Assembly (NCBI GenBank): GCA_030248135.1
Contig: JASANC010005529.1
Span: forward strand, 21,579 to 85,578
DNA length: 64,000 nucleotides
DNA from: Theristus sp. LFF4_11
Lineage: Eukaryota; Nematoda; Chromadorea; Monhysterida; Xyalidae
Direction: 5' to 3'
Translations under genes and position numbers: made by a program
Shown: piece after piece, positions 46,071 to 58,794 of the stretch
How positions within the stretch are numbered: position 1 is the first letter of the stretch
How the letters are laid out: each line of letters starts with the position of its first letter
Notes under the pieces: generated by a model
Databases searched by the model: none
The model's input: only the letters and a program-made list of their open reading frames with translations
What the model was told of the DNA's origin: nothing

Positions 46071-49000
46071 ATATTTGGCGACTTTTCTATTATGGTCGAA
46101 CGAAAATGAACAAAGCATAATCATATAATTCGGTTTTTGAATCGAAATTGATTTTGCGATTTTTGTGCGCTCCGGCTCGCGACTCTTGAGACGACAACGC
46201 CATCGTTTTTTTTTGTCGCTTATTCAAAAAAAAGCTCTTTTTTGTGATTTATTGTTTGCTATTGCAGTGGAAAAAACATGACTTCGTTTCTTAAGCGCCT
46301 TTGGTCACGGACAATGATGAATAATGATTTTTTGGCACGACAAAGTTCATGTTGCCCGTAAACATGCTGAAAGGCTTCTCGCAACATGCTGTGTTATCAT
46401 CGTGACACCGAAAACGGGCAGATCGGCACACACGAGGGTGGAAGATGATGAAGCCTGACGAGACATTTCGCACCACATTATTTATTGGCCGCGCGGAATT
46501 TGTCGCGCGGAATTTTCTTTTTTTGTTGAAAAAAAAACTTTTCCATCGCGCGCCAATATGCGAATTTCCGCTTTTTTCTCCGATAAACCGGATGCGCGTG
46601 GAGACACCGACGAAATGTGCTCTCTGCCATTTGCAGCTAGTTTTCGATAATTTTTCTGATTTTGAAAGCTTGTGCTCTCTTGGTCGTGTTGCCGTGTTGG
46701 ACTGGTGATTGCGTATAAATGTGTCAGTGGATGTCAGTCAGAAGCCACGTTCGTTTTTGTTCACAAGCTGGAAGACACGAAGCTGTTTCCCTAAATCCGC
46801 CCTTGAGAACTCTTCCATACAGTTTTAGAAATCGCTAGCTAGCTCCTGATTCAGCCAATCAGCGCGCTTCGGTGCTTACGTGTACGAATAACAAAAAAGT
46901 CAGTGCCGTAAATGACAATATAAGTTCAGTCCAGCCAGACACTGTGCTCCAAATCTCAGAGAAAACTTTTACGTTTACAGTCAAGAAAATCACGAAAGTT
47001 TTCAGGCGAAACATTCGTCGCAGAAAACTGTCTCAGAAAATAAGCGAAACGACATTTCTGAGAACCCAAAAACGCACACTTGTCAGACCAAATAAGCATT
47101 TTGTTGCATTATGTTAGCTTGAAAGATTGAAAATCTATTCGTGCAAAAAACAATATTCGCAATTGTTGCCTTCAACAGTGTGCCCCCGGTCATACGTTTT
47201 CTTTCTTTTGTCCCAACGGACAGAACATGGATTGTTTTTTTTGATAAACCGTGGTTGACTCTGGAAAAAACATATGCTGCCAAGGAAAAAACATTTTTGC
47301 CCTGCTTTGTTACTTTTTGGCCAATTTGTATGACAGATCGCTCAAACTCGAAAAACTTTATTTTGCCCAAAAGCTTAGACTTTTGATTTGGTTAGAAAGC
47401 GATGGTTTGAGTTTCATTTATGTTCGATATGCATCCAATCACATTGAAAAGGATTCCACGTGTGCGGGCTTCACAAATGGCCAACTTAAAAAATTACAGT
47501 AAAAATGGCCTCATCATAGTGTAAGGAAGGCTCTGTGAAATTTCTTGCAAGACTGCGGCAGAAAAAAAGTTGCTGTTCGGCTTTCATAAACTCCAAACTG
47601 CTCATCTTACGCAAAGAGCTCGAAAATTCCAAAAACGGCTAATCACACAATTTTGCATGCGAAGTTTCAATAAATTTTGAGAACATGTCATTCATAAATT
47701 AACGTCGCTATCTTTAATACTATGTGTCATGGGGAAGGCAATGGTGAAACGAATACCAAAAAGGCGGTCCGAAAAGCTACAAATCTTTTCACCAGGGCTT
47801 TTCCGTTGTTTACGCAATAGCAGTGCACTATTATTCCCCGTTGGGCCCGAAAATGACCTCCTTTCAGTTCTACTCGCTTTCATACAGGCGTAAAACTTGT
47901 AAATTCTTCGAAAGACTAAAATTGAAACTGTCCTGTTTACCCTTGTTTTAAACCAACAGCTGACTGTTTTTTTTCCGTCGCTAAACAACAAATTTCATGA
48001 AAACTTCGGTTTGACGAATCACGTGACAATTTATAATTTGCTAGTTTTGAAAATACAAACCGTGCGTAATAAATGTAACACTACGTTTTTCAAGATTCAG
48101 TTTTAGACAAATCAATCAGGCTGTTTCTCGCTGTGCATTTGGGTGAGTGCTACCATATGTGTGATCTGGCTTTTAGTAAAATGAAAAAGCTTTGTGAACA
48201 AACACCAAAGAGCTGCATGCGCTTTTGAATTTTATTTCACCGCACACAGTTTGAAAACCATTCAATTTTTAAGATCATGTCTATCATGAATACTAGAAAG
48301 ATAATCCAGTGTTTTTACAGCACCTTGTTTTTGGCTCCAATCAAACCTCCAGTTCAATATTTGGAAATGCCTTATTTATTTGTGATATACGATTTATTTA
48401 TTTTCTGTCTTGTTATGAGTCTCATGTGGATGTGTTTTATTTAATCCCGGCAGAATACTGGTCGATTTTCCCTGTGGTCTAGACCAGTGTATTTTCGTGA
48501 AAGTAACTTTTTAAAGTCCGACAACACTTTTCGTTGACAGTGCAACCATTTTTCTGGCGCCATAAAAAGCAAGAAAAAAGCTTTTGAAAAAAATGTCAAT
48601 GCGGTTTATGGAGGCCCATCGTGAATTTTTTTGTGCTACGGTGCAAAGAAAAAACCGCAGACGAGAAAATATGGTCGAAATATTCCGGTGCCATAAAACG
48701 GCAATAATTTCTGAAAACTCACTATTCCTGAAACTGGTGAAATTGGCCGCAAACAGTTCAATATAATGCTTTATTTTTACGGCTTCATCACACAGCACAG
48801 CGGACTCGTATATTGCGCTACAAAAAGTCATGCAGAAACCAAAACTGGCGCTCAAAATGCTGCAAACCACAGTGCAACCACCGACAGCGACTTTAGCTGT
48901 TTGCTTTTTTGCGTTTTTTTGCCGTCTAACTCAGGAAAGGCAACATGGTACCTATATGTTGAAAATATTTGAAAATTGTGCGCGGATGAAAAAAGCATAA

Positions 49001-49940
49001 GGCGACACATGTTCATGCTGTATAACACGTGTGAAATTTGCAAATTTGTTTCTGCGTGCACTTTTGCCCCGACGCAAGGGCAAGAGCGCAATGCAACCGG
49101 CGGAAAAAATGCATTTTGGAGCAAAATATAATCCGCAAAACATATTACCGGATTAGGGTTTCCCATATTTATTTGTGCGTGTAACCGTGGAAAATATGTC
49201 GGCGCTTTTTTATGATTACACATGCTTTTTTCTGAAAAATTGGTGGTGGTGCTTGCGTGCCTGCGCGTATTTTTTTGTAAAAATGCGTTTATTTATGGAG
49301 GCTGCAAATTCCTGTCGGTTTCGTTTGCTTTGAGAACATGTGTTCTCGAAAACTCAATCCCCTTGTTTTAAGAACAAAACGCGATATTATGAATTACTAT
49401 AAACACGTTGCCGAAAAAAAATGCAGAAGACATAATTATTGAAAGCGTAAGCCCTGTTTTCAAATGTGTGTCCATCGTGCACTTAAAAAACACCTTAGGT
49501 TGTCGGTTTTTTAAACAAGATTATCTGTTCGTTTGTGCGTGCGCCGCCCACTTGTGTGCATATGTTTTTCACAGGGACTGCATGTTGAATAGCGAAAGTT
49601 ATAAACAAACAGTGTGGAATATGTTCAGAGGAGAAACGAAAAGAGCTTATTTGTGGCTTATGTATATGTACAAGCCATGTAGCAGCTGTCTACGTTATAA
49701 CAAATAGCAAAATACAGTTATTCTTCAAGACAAGCTAACAAGTGCTTTGCTTTACCCTTCGACCCAAACCGCGCGCTATTAGTGTTATATATGCGCAGAT
49801 ATTCATATATTGCAAGCATGTGTATGTGTTTGTATCATGGTGTGTGTGTGCCAGAGAATGTGGTAAATGTGGTAAAAGCTCCATTCTGGGTTCAATAAAG
49901 GAGTTTTTGGACTTTTGTAACGTGCTTGTCTGGGTGCGGG
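46071..49940. other. Gene-poor region
   Basis: A/T-rich sequence with many short frames on both strands; none has splice support, family motifs or a consistent coding bias. Confidence 0.5.
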
Positions 49941-49947
49941 GTCAACT

Positions 49948-51020
49948 CCGGCCCACGCATTTCCGGCCCACGCATTAGCGTCCCGACATTTCCGGCCCAC
50001 CCATTACCGGCCCACCCATTACCGTCCCACCCATTACCGGCCCGACATTTCCGGCCCACTCATTTCCGGCCCACTCATTTCCGGCCCGCCCATTACCGGC
50101 CCAGCCCAATAATCAGTTCTTCCTTCGCTGTATTTCGCTACGGACAACAAAATAAACTGAAACTGCACTCTAAACTGTACTACCTGCTCACCGACATGCT
50201 TTTAACAAAAATATTTAAATTTTTCATTTCGGTTTTAGTTTTCATTTCGCTCCGATTTGTTCCTGACATTGGATAAAATGTCTCAGTTTGAATTGCGTCG
50301 CTGAATCAGTTGTGTTTTTATTTATTGCTTTGTTCCGATTGATTTAGCAGTTTCAATTTTAATGACAACAACACATGGGTCGACAAAAATAAGAGCTTTC
50401 GAACCTCGCTGACGCGCTGAGTTCGAATTTCGTATTGAACACAGAGCAAAATTCAATCATTTTTTAATCCTTAAAATAAGCAAAAACTTTTATGAAAATT
50501 GTCCCTCTAACCAAATTTGGACATGTGGATCAGTGGATCGGATCCACAACCAGGTTGTGTTTCTTAATCCTTATCATTCCTAATCCTTAACCTAATCCTA
50601 AGCCAAGCCTTTTTGATAAGGTGAAAATGATCAATTTGGTTTTTGACTTTTTTCTTTCCTGTTTTATAGGGCAGGGGCAACGCTACAGCACATGCACATC
50701 TCTTAATAATGATGCATCACGAAAAAATCCGATTGAAAAAAAGAATAAAAAAATCGAACCCTAGTTCAATGTGTAACCGCCTGATCAATGTGATTTTCCC
50801 AATTAAATATAGCAGTGGGTGGTAGTTGAAGTCACTGAAGCGAATTATTGGGCTGGGCCGGTAATGGGTGGGCCGGAAATGAGTGGGCCGGAAATGCGTG
50901 GGACGCAAATGAACGGGGCCGGTAATGGGTGGGCCGGAAATGGGTGGGCCGGAAATGAGTGGGGCGGAAATGTTGGGCCGGAAATGCGTGGGCCGGAAAT
51001 AACGGGACGCAAATGAACGC
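49948..51020. mobile_element. Large element bounded by inverted arrays of a 15-bp GGCCGGAAATGRGTG repeat
   Basis: Left array 49948-50112 has about ten units of CCGGCCCACTCATTT and variants. Right array 50846-51020 has the same units inverted (GGCCGGAAATGAGTG). The inner edges also mirror each other (CCCAGCCCAATAAT and ATTATTGGGCTGGG). About 730 bp of unique A/T-rich DNA separates them, with no transposase frame. The symmetry indicates one element rather than two independent minisatellites; the termini and target duplication are not resolved. Confidence 0.7.
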
Positions 51021-51598
51021 ACGCCGTTCTGGTGTAACACAGTAATGTTGCACAATGATGACAAACAAACACACAGACACGCGCTGCTGCGTTTTATATT
51101 GCATGTGTACATACGCATTGAAACATCACTGCGTTAAAAACAGGGTACACGGTTTTCAGACCAGGACTTCACATTGAAAACGCACTTCACTACTTCACAT
51201 TTCATGCTTGCTTGTTATTCAGGAGAAGTTTTTGAAGTAAAACAGTCTAAAGTGTGGTAAACATGTTCACAAACTGAGCACGCAGTTACATGTATGTACC
51301 ACACATTCCAGCATGATGCCTTTGTGAACCCCAGCTAGCTACAATGGTGCGTTTTCGGTTGTGGTGGCCGTGTCAGCTTTTCCTTTATTTTTGTGTGTCT
51401 GCTTTTCTTCCTCCGAACATTGTCTCATCCCCATTGCAGACAATATAATATTATATTGAGTCTGAAAGACATTGCTGTATATAGCTGCGGCTGCTTATAG
51501 TAAGTGGAACTCAAATCCGGTTAGCTCATTTGCGTGCGCGCATGCATGTTACGCACACGCACAGTTGACAAAATGCAGGCAAGTTCGCAGGGTAAAAC

Positions 51599-51652
51599 GC
51601 TGATTTGCTGCAAATTTGCAATTGCTGATTTGCTGCAAATTTGCAATTGAGC
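51599..51652. repeat. 27-bp tandem duplication
   Basis: GCTGATTTGCTGCAAATTTG with CAATT occurs twice head to tail. Confidence 0.6.
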
Positions 51653-53152
51653 ATGCTCTGTGATTGGTTGGAAACAAGTTTGCATATGCCGTGGTAGATC
51701 AATGTATTTTTTTTGAATTCTGAATTGTAGTTTATACATATAATGACTTGTCAACTTTGAAGTTTATTCAAAAATGTATCCCGACGAGTCCCCTGTGCGA
51801 CTTTTATTTGCAGTGCAAGTGCGTGCGCATTTGTGCACCATTGCTGATATCGCCACTCTGACACTTTCTGTGCGGATGGGCACACACACACGCGGGGATT
51901 CGAAATGGCCGACAGCTTGTTTCATTCTTGTAAAAACATGTCACTTTCACATGAATATTTCAGTTGGTTATGCTATGAAACGGTTTGATAGTTTGATTGT
52001 TCAAATATGTGACTTCAGTCGCATGTTGCTTGAGTTCGTCCCGCTGATTGGCTGATGTTTTTAACGCGCATCAATCTCACTCAATGCAGCTAATCGGCGA
52101 CATACTCGCCAATTGTTTTTCCACTCGTAAATGTGGTATAATTAAAAACTTTAGTGCTGTTTTCACCGTTGTTGTATGTCTCTCACTCTCGAATGCCATT
52201 TGCAGTGCACATTGTGATTATTTATAATGAGTGACGCCGACGGACGACGATTTGCGTCGTGTATGACCATCGTATTAGTTGGAAAGTTTTTCCGAATCAA
52301 TCGCTTCATGATGCCACACCTCTGTTTTCTGGCCATATGTTCCGGAATTATTACATAATTTTTAGGGTACAGTACATTAACATGCAAATAGTATTAATGC
52401 GAATTAAGCGCGTCTCCCATCTCGGCGCTGTTTTTAATACGACGAATCGTTATCGGAATTCAAATTGACCAGATACCGGGCGCAAGGTGCTGTGCGATTG
52501 CGCGAAACATTATTGGCCGGTTCCGTTTTTGGCGATAAATAATTATCGCGGCGCGCTCATGGCGTGAACAACTAATCATTTTCACTTTGTGCAATGTGTG
52601 TTTTTCACGTCCTGGACATATCGGTCTTGTCGCGCTCTGTTTTTCGTGTTTCAAAAAGGTGAAGGTTTACCATAGAGACTCGTAAAAAACAATTTTTTCG
52701 TGGTGTTAGTGATTTCCCAACCCTCCGGCCATTCCTTTTTCAGAACGATTCTAAGTTTTGAGCGCATAACAGTAATTCATGTCCGTTGCATTGATTGGAT
52801 ACATGTCGTTTCATGCATCCAATCAGCTTGTCACATGTGCGCATGAAAAAAATAATCCCGCACTTTTTATATTTTCTTGTTTCGTCATTTGTTCGACACA
52901 AAAGATCAAAAGACATCGGTTTTTTGCCGTATATGTCACTCCGCTCACACCTTTCCCACAGAGACACAGTGAACACTGCGATGTGAGAAAAAACGATTTC
53001 GACAAAACGAACGGTTGGCCGATAATTCCCAAAGGTGCGATGGAACCTTGTACAGAACAAAAAAAACAAACGCGCAACTTCAGCGAAAATGAGCTCACCA
53101 CCACCACACACACCCAATTTCCACCGGGCGAATATATATATTTTTGTTTATA

Positions 53153-53566
53153 CAGGGTGTGCCAGAAGTAGGGGTAACCTTTTGAATCGCTCTTCAACTG
53201 CTCTGCCAATTCTGCTGAAATTTGAAACTTTCATGCTCAAAGGTTTTATTTAGATCTGAGGAAAAATTTCGCTTGAATATGCCTAAATCTAGTGTTTAGC
53301 AGACAAAAAGTGGCCGAGTTCGGCTTTGGGGTGTCCGGAGCAGGTGTAAAAACCTGTGCGTACCCCGAGTTTTGCAGTTGTGTGGCTTGGTGCAGTCGAG
53401 GTATTTACGCTTTCTTTTGGATTTGTTGAATAGTTTTGCACTCATCTAAATTAAACCCTTGGGTACAAGTTTCAAATTTCAGTAAAATTGATAAAGCTGT
53501 TGAACAGTTATACGAAAAACTTACTGGTAAAAGGTGACCCACCCCATTTACTTCTGGCTCACCCTG
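53153..53566. mobile_element. Mariner-type MITE
   Basis: Termini CAGGGTGTGCCAGAAGTA and, inverted, CAGGGTGAGCCAGAAGTA, flanked by TA on both sides (53151-53152, 53567-53568). 414 bp, no transposase frame. The CAGGGTG end with a TA duplication is typical of the Tc1/mariner group. Confidence 0.75.
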
Positions 53567-53569
53567 TAC

Positions 53570-54993
53570 AAATTTCTGTTTCAGAGCAATTTCAATTTTT
53601 CACGGCTTTACCGCAAAGTGCGTCTTCCTCTCAATTCACCATTTCACTGTTTTTTCTGACGCCAAAACATCGTTTTGTTATCATTTCGAATCAACCAAAC
53701 GCTGTTTTTCACAGGCACACGTGAAGAGCGACAAATTTTTTCGCCGCTAAATTTTATTGTTTTTTTTCATGGACTTCTATAGTTTGTTTGACGTTTTTGA
53801 TCTGATCATTCTTTTTTGGCGTCATTTCTGAACGTCATTGTTTCATCCGCCATCGTCATTTTCTTTTTGTTTAATCATGCAAGCTCAGTTGTGGTGTGAC
53901 CAAGCGGGGCGTCCACAACAACCGTTGGATTTTGTTTCATTGAAAGCCTACAAGTTCAAAAAACCGTGAAAAGGACCTTCAATGATTTTGTTGTTCTACT
54001 GTGTTCTGTTATATCCAGATAAATGCAAAACTTCAGATTACAAAAAAAACCTTCAAGTTTAAAAAATCGTTAAACAGGGTCAACAATGATTTTGCTATGC
54101 TAATGTGTTTTGTTCCAAGTCCAAAACTTCAGGATTACAAAAAAGTGTTGCAAGCAAAATTGGTTGCAACATGCTGATGTGACCAATCAATGTGTCTGAT
54201 TGAAAGGAGTCAATAATTTCAACCACAACTGCAACTTTTTTCTTCAGGAAGAAAAATCTTTCGAGTTTGATGTATAATCGTTACAGGAAGACCGCGTGCA
54301 CAAAAGTTTCACGCGTTGGGGAAAAGCCGGACACCAAACCAGACGCATGACGTCATCCGACGTCTTTCGTCAGCTACCGTAACCCAATTTTGAATTCCCG
54401 CGGATTCTTGAAACGTTTTTCCTATCCCTGTGTGCAAAGGCATAGAGAACCGGGACCAAAATGAAAGATAATATTTGTACACTAGTGCATCAGAATGACG
54501 GAGTGAAAGTATTCCCATGTGTCATTGGCACGCGAGATAAAAAAGTAACTCTTTGCACTTGCGCACTGGTTCGTGGCAATTGGTTTGTTTCATAAATTTC
54601 TAGCTGTACGAAAACCACTGCACGGTGTGTGCCTAATTTCTTGCTTTCAGTACAGTCGAACATGAATAAACTTCCTTCCTGCATTCAAGTATCTCTAAAT
54701 CGTGAGGCATACGTTCCTGAAGTTTCCAAACATACGCGCTGTTTGTTCACAGCTTCATAAGTTTCCACTTCGTCATTGAATTCGGATTATTGCAAAAAAC
54801 GACACAATTGTTCTGCACTGCAAAGAATTCCCGGTTTCCGTTTCCGATAAAAAATTCCTGACGGAAACAGAAATGGATTTTTTAGCGTGGAAATATTGCT
54901 GAAAATTCAACATTGAAACATATACGAACGTCAATCGGCTGATGAACTGGAACTTATACACTCTGAATTGAGCCGCACTCTCAAACTGTAGCA
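53570..54993. other. Spacer upstream of the Q-rich membrane protein gene
   Basis: Contains a diverged duplication around 53950-54150 (CAAAACTTCAGATTACAAAAA twice) and a family B MITE remnant at 54320-54450. No supported exon. Confidence 0.4.
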
Positions 54994-57414
54994 ATGGACC
55001 TCCGTGAATGCAAGAAAGTGATCGCAGACATCAACGAAGTGGTCGTCCAAATCAGGGACATCCGCTATTGTCTCTTCGCGTTGGTCGTCGCCGCCTATGC
55101 GATGCTTGTGGCGAGAATCGCCGATTACTATTTTGCGTTGGTTTTTTTCGGGAGGATTTTGTGGTTTTTTTGAAGTTTCTGCAGAATACGGATTGTGTGA
55201 TTTTTATCGTATATACGCAGTGACACGATAAACCGACAAAACCCAGTCAATAAGTGCCTGTTGGAAGTTGCTCTATATAAAAAAAGTTGCGTTAAAAGGC
55301 GCGTGCGTCAGTGACGATGTCGAATGAAAAGACAACACCAGAAAATACCGTAGACGTTCAAAATGATGCGTTTTTTAAAGCCAGTGCGTTTACTTCAGAA
55401 CCAGTCAGTGTTCTTCTTCTCTCAGCGACACATCAAATTGCAGTCGAAGTCTAAATTATGAGGAATCAGCGTCGTCGTTGGTGTGATGCACGCACATGAT
55501 GCATACTTTCTGTGCATGCATTGCTGAGGGGAGGCGGAGTCTGGTTTGCACAGAAAGCATGCACGCACGTTGTGACCAGCAACCAATCAGCTGATTCCCT
55601 ATAATCTACAGCATTTCGACTGCATACACATTCACATTTCTTTCGTTTGCAGTTTCCTCCGCCGTCCCATCGGTCGCGATCGCTACCAGTACCGGCATCC
55701 GGACGACTGGCTGGCCGCTGGATCGGACTGGGAGAACGACGCCGACCTGGAGTTGAACTCGCAGGCGGACAGTTACACGATGCAACAGGCGAAACCGGGC
55801 GAGCTCAACAACGGTTGGTATTGGGGATTTATTCAAACGTGTCCGGACTGAAATGACGTCATTTGCTTTAAAAACGCCCGTTTGTCAAAGTACAGGCTCT
55901 AAAATGTCAGTTTGATATGACTGATTCGACATTCACCATTTGTTTACGGGAAGAAATCGGCTAAACGGAAAGTCTGGTTTTCTGTGAACGGCAAGCGCAT
56001 GTTTTGCGGCACATGACGTCATTTCAGTGGGACACGTTTAAAAAAATAGGTCATACTGAAAAGCCATTGTTGGTGCCGGAAGAGCTGAATCGTGCACACG
56101 AACTGAAACTAAAGTCGGGGTATTCCACAGACGAATAAGCCAGAACGTTCCGCTAATAATTTTTGAAGGTTCCAGAAACGACCTGGATCATCTTTAGATT
56201 TCTCTAACCTTTCTTTCACCTTTTTTTGTATTCTGCTCCAGTTTTCTTTAGTTTTTTCTTGGCGTTCTAAATTCACGCAATTTGCATTTTCGCAGCTGTC
56301 TGCAGAAAAAAGTCGTAGTTTTATCGCACGCCCACCTTCGTCCGATTAGAACTGACGTAAATGAACATTATTATAGGTTCTGCACGTACGTCTGGATGGA
56401 AATGCAGAATATAAATTGGAGATACACATGTAACTGTTCTCACTCGTCCAGAGTCCTGCCATTTAGATAGTTTTGGAGTGTACCGTTTTGTTTTAGTTCA
56501 AGTTCACCTTCTTTCTCATTTTTCGTGGTTGTTGAACGCACGCACAAATTTCTCATCCATCGCACTTGCGAGCATCTGATCTGATGCATATTTGAATCTT
56601 ATCGGACCACCAGCTCCATATCAGTGAATCCAACTCAAAGTAACCAGCCAATCAGCTAATTGTCTACGATTTACAGTTCGACTTCACGTATTATTAAATT
56701 TCAGGCGGTCAAATCACGTCCTCGCACGACTGGAAGGTCCGTCAGCGACGGTTGATGCGTCGAAAACAGCAACAAGAGCAACAACAACAACTGCAACAGC
56801 AGCAAACACAACAACAACAGTCGCAAGCCGGCAAGCCGACCGCCGCAGGCGACATGCAACGACCGCAGAGTAAACTGCCGACGCCGCCGTACGAACAGCA
56901 GACCGCACCACCACACAGCGGTGCATCGCTTATTCTACTGAACAACACGGCGACCCTGAAATCACCGCCCGCGTCCAACTACAATCAGCAACAGAATCAA
57001 CTGCAGAATCACGTCGTCTCGACGAAGTCCACGTCGCCGCACTATCATCTGTCGCGCGAGCAGACGCCCGCAACAACAGCGCCCGCAACGGACGGTGCCC
57101 CTCCGGGCATTCTGCGGGGCGGCGGCCCACCGCCGCAGTTCTGCGACTGCCGTGAGCCCGTGGTGTCGTCGGCGCCGCGTCCGATTCCGGGCACCATGAT
57201 GACCAGTCCGCGTTCGGCGGTCACCGAGCCGGCGATCTCGATCATCGACCGGAGATACCACCAAGGACTGATGATGATGTCGCCCGGCTCGATACCGGAT
57301 GATACGATGCTGCTCGATACGACCGTCACGGCCGGCGGCGCCGACAGACACGCGCACTCGTTCGAGGAGTTCACGGGACTGCGATATCCGACCATTGAGC
57401 AGTCGTCGATATAG
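54994..57414 (+). CDS. Single-pass membrane protein with glutamine-rich tail, unrecognised
   Basis: Exons 54994-55136, 55653-55813, 56705-57414 (1014 nt, 337 residues, phases 2 and 1 consistent). A short amphipathic start (MDLRECKKVIADINEVVVQI) precedes one strong transmembrane segment (CLFALVVAAYAMLVA, residues about 27-47). A basic stretch (FLRRPIGRDRYQYRHPDDW) follows, then an acidic patch. The last exon begins with a basic region and a polyglutamine-rich stretch (residues about 120-142), followed by Pro/Ser/Thr-rich disordered sequence ending IEQSSI. The positive-inside rule would put the long tail in the cytoplasm. Exons upstream of the ATG cannot be excluded. Intron 1 contains a complete family A MITE. 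I do not recognise the family and assign no function. Confidence 0.7.
55438..55625. mobile_element. MITE family A, complete copy in intron 1 of the Q-rich gene
   Basis: GCAGTCGAAGTCTAAATTAT to the inverted CCCTATAATC..TTTCGACTGC, with the internal palindrome GCATACTTTCTGTGCA / TGCACAGAAAGCATGC. Ends about 27 bases before the acceptor of exon 2, so part of the acceptor region may derive from it. Confidence 0.7.
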
Positions 57415-57465
57415 TGTACTTCAGATTTTGATTTTCATCTTCAACTGTAATACTGGATGAAATGG

Positions 57466-57643
57466 GGCGCATTCATAGATTTACAGCAGAAATCGCATAG
57501 CTATGTAGCGCTGGAAATGTATTTTTTTTTTCATGAAGGCGAAAAAAAGATCACCTATTGCTATGCGTCACTGATACTGGGTTTCATGAATGATTTTGAA
57601 GTGTTCACTAGCTATGCGTCGCTGAACACTTTATGAATGCGCC
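57466..57643. mobile_element. Palindromic MITE downstream of the Q-rich gene
   Basis: Ends GGCGCATTCATAGA and TTATGAATGCGCC, with inner inverted GCTATG-containing segments. Non-coding. Termini related to the hairpin in the PDIA6 intron. Confidence 0.5.
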
Positions 57644-58091
57644 TAAAAGCAAACATTGATCCTTCAATGAAGATTTTCTCCACCAGTGTAAAAGTCAAAA
57701 TCACAAGCCATTCTTTTTGTTCAAAATGTCCGTTCATACACGCTCAGTCAGAAATCGAAACAGTTTACCAAAACTTGACACGATTTTGCCAATTGACAAC
57801 GATTCAGAACTCGTTTTTATTGGACTTTGAGAAACTAGAATCCCCAAAACGTGCCCTGTTTTTTATGAATTTGTCATGCAGTGCAGAAAATTGGTTTTTT
57901 GGTTGCGGATGATTTTTGGCGACTTGTTTTTGCTATAATAAGGTTTTAAAATTCCGAATTGTTTTCAGTTGGCTTTGCAACTATAGATATTTGATTTTCA
58001 CACTGTTTTGACAGGCCATCTTTTACAGCCGAGATTATATGCATTAGTGCTGCTTCTGAAGGTAGGAATATATTATGACTGTGATTATTGA

Positions 58092-58300
58092 ATAATATCT
58101 TTTATTTTGGTCCCGAGACTCAATGCGCGCATAGATACCGTAGGTAAACAGTTTCATGGATGACGCGGGAATTCAAAATTGGTACAGTGATCCGATTCCC
58201 CTAAACATGGTCGGGTCACTTAGGCTACTGTGAATTACCACATAAAGATTAAAACTGGTTTCTTTTACACGTCTAGAACCGCCTTGAGTCGCAGGTCTTA
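58092..58300. mobile_element. MITE family B copy
   Basis: ATCTTTTATTTTGGTCCCGA, ACTCAATGCGCGCAT and GACGCGGGAATTCAAAATTG match the copy at 6068-6260; the right end reads CCTTGAGTCGCAGGTC. Confidence 0.55.
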
Positions 58301-58794
58301 AAGAAAAGATACTACATAATTTTGATTTTTATGCCACGGACTGTAAACCGCAATTTTTAATGAGAATATTTCTATATGTCGAATCCCATTGTTGCTTCTC
58401 GTGGTGTAACCACCATGTGATGTTGTTTTTTCGAAACCAATCAGCGATAACCACTGCCAGTTTGAAACTGTTCCGCGTCTGAAAAAAACTGCAAGTAAAA
58501 ACATATGTTGAGGATGTATGTCAAGTTTAGAAAAATCACAGAAAAATCACAAAGAATATGTCACGAATTTTTTTATGCAGTGAACAAAAAAATGTTTCAT
58601 GAGAAAAAAGTGTAATCAAAAACGTCACAAAATTGAACGAGTCACAAAGTTCACAAAAGACAAAAGCTTTGCGCTGTTTTCGGTGAAGTAAACACTTGCA
58701 AAAGTCGCGCAATCTACTGCGTTTGATCTCAACAACCAATAATCTCAATTTCCTCCATCTTCTCTGGAATCGCGAGCGCAACACACCCTGACAC

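Noticed and set aside
49926..51118. Proline/histidine-rich repetitive frames (PAHPLP type)
   Set aside because: Translation of the 15-bp inverted arrays, open on both strands; no gene structure.
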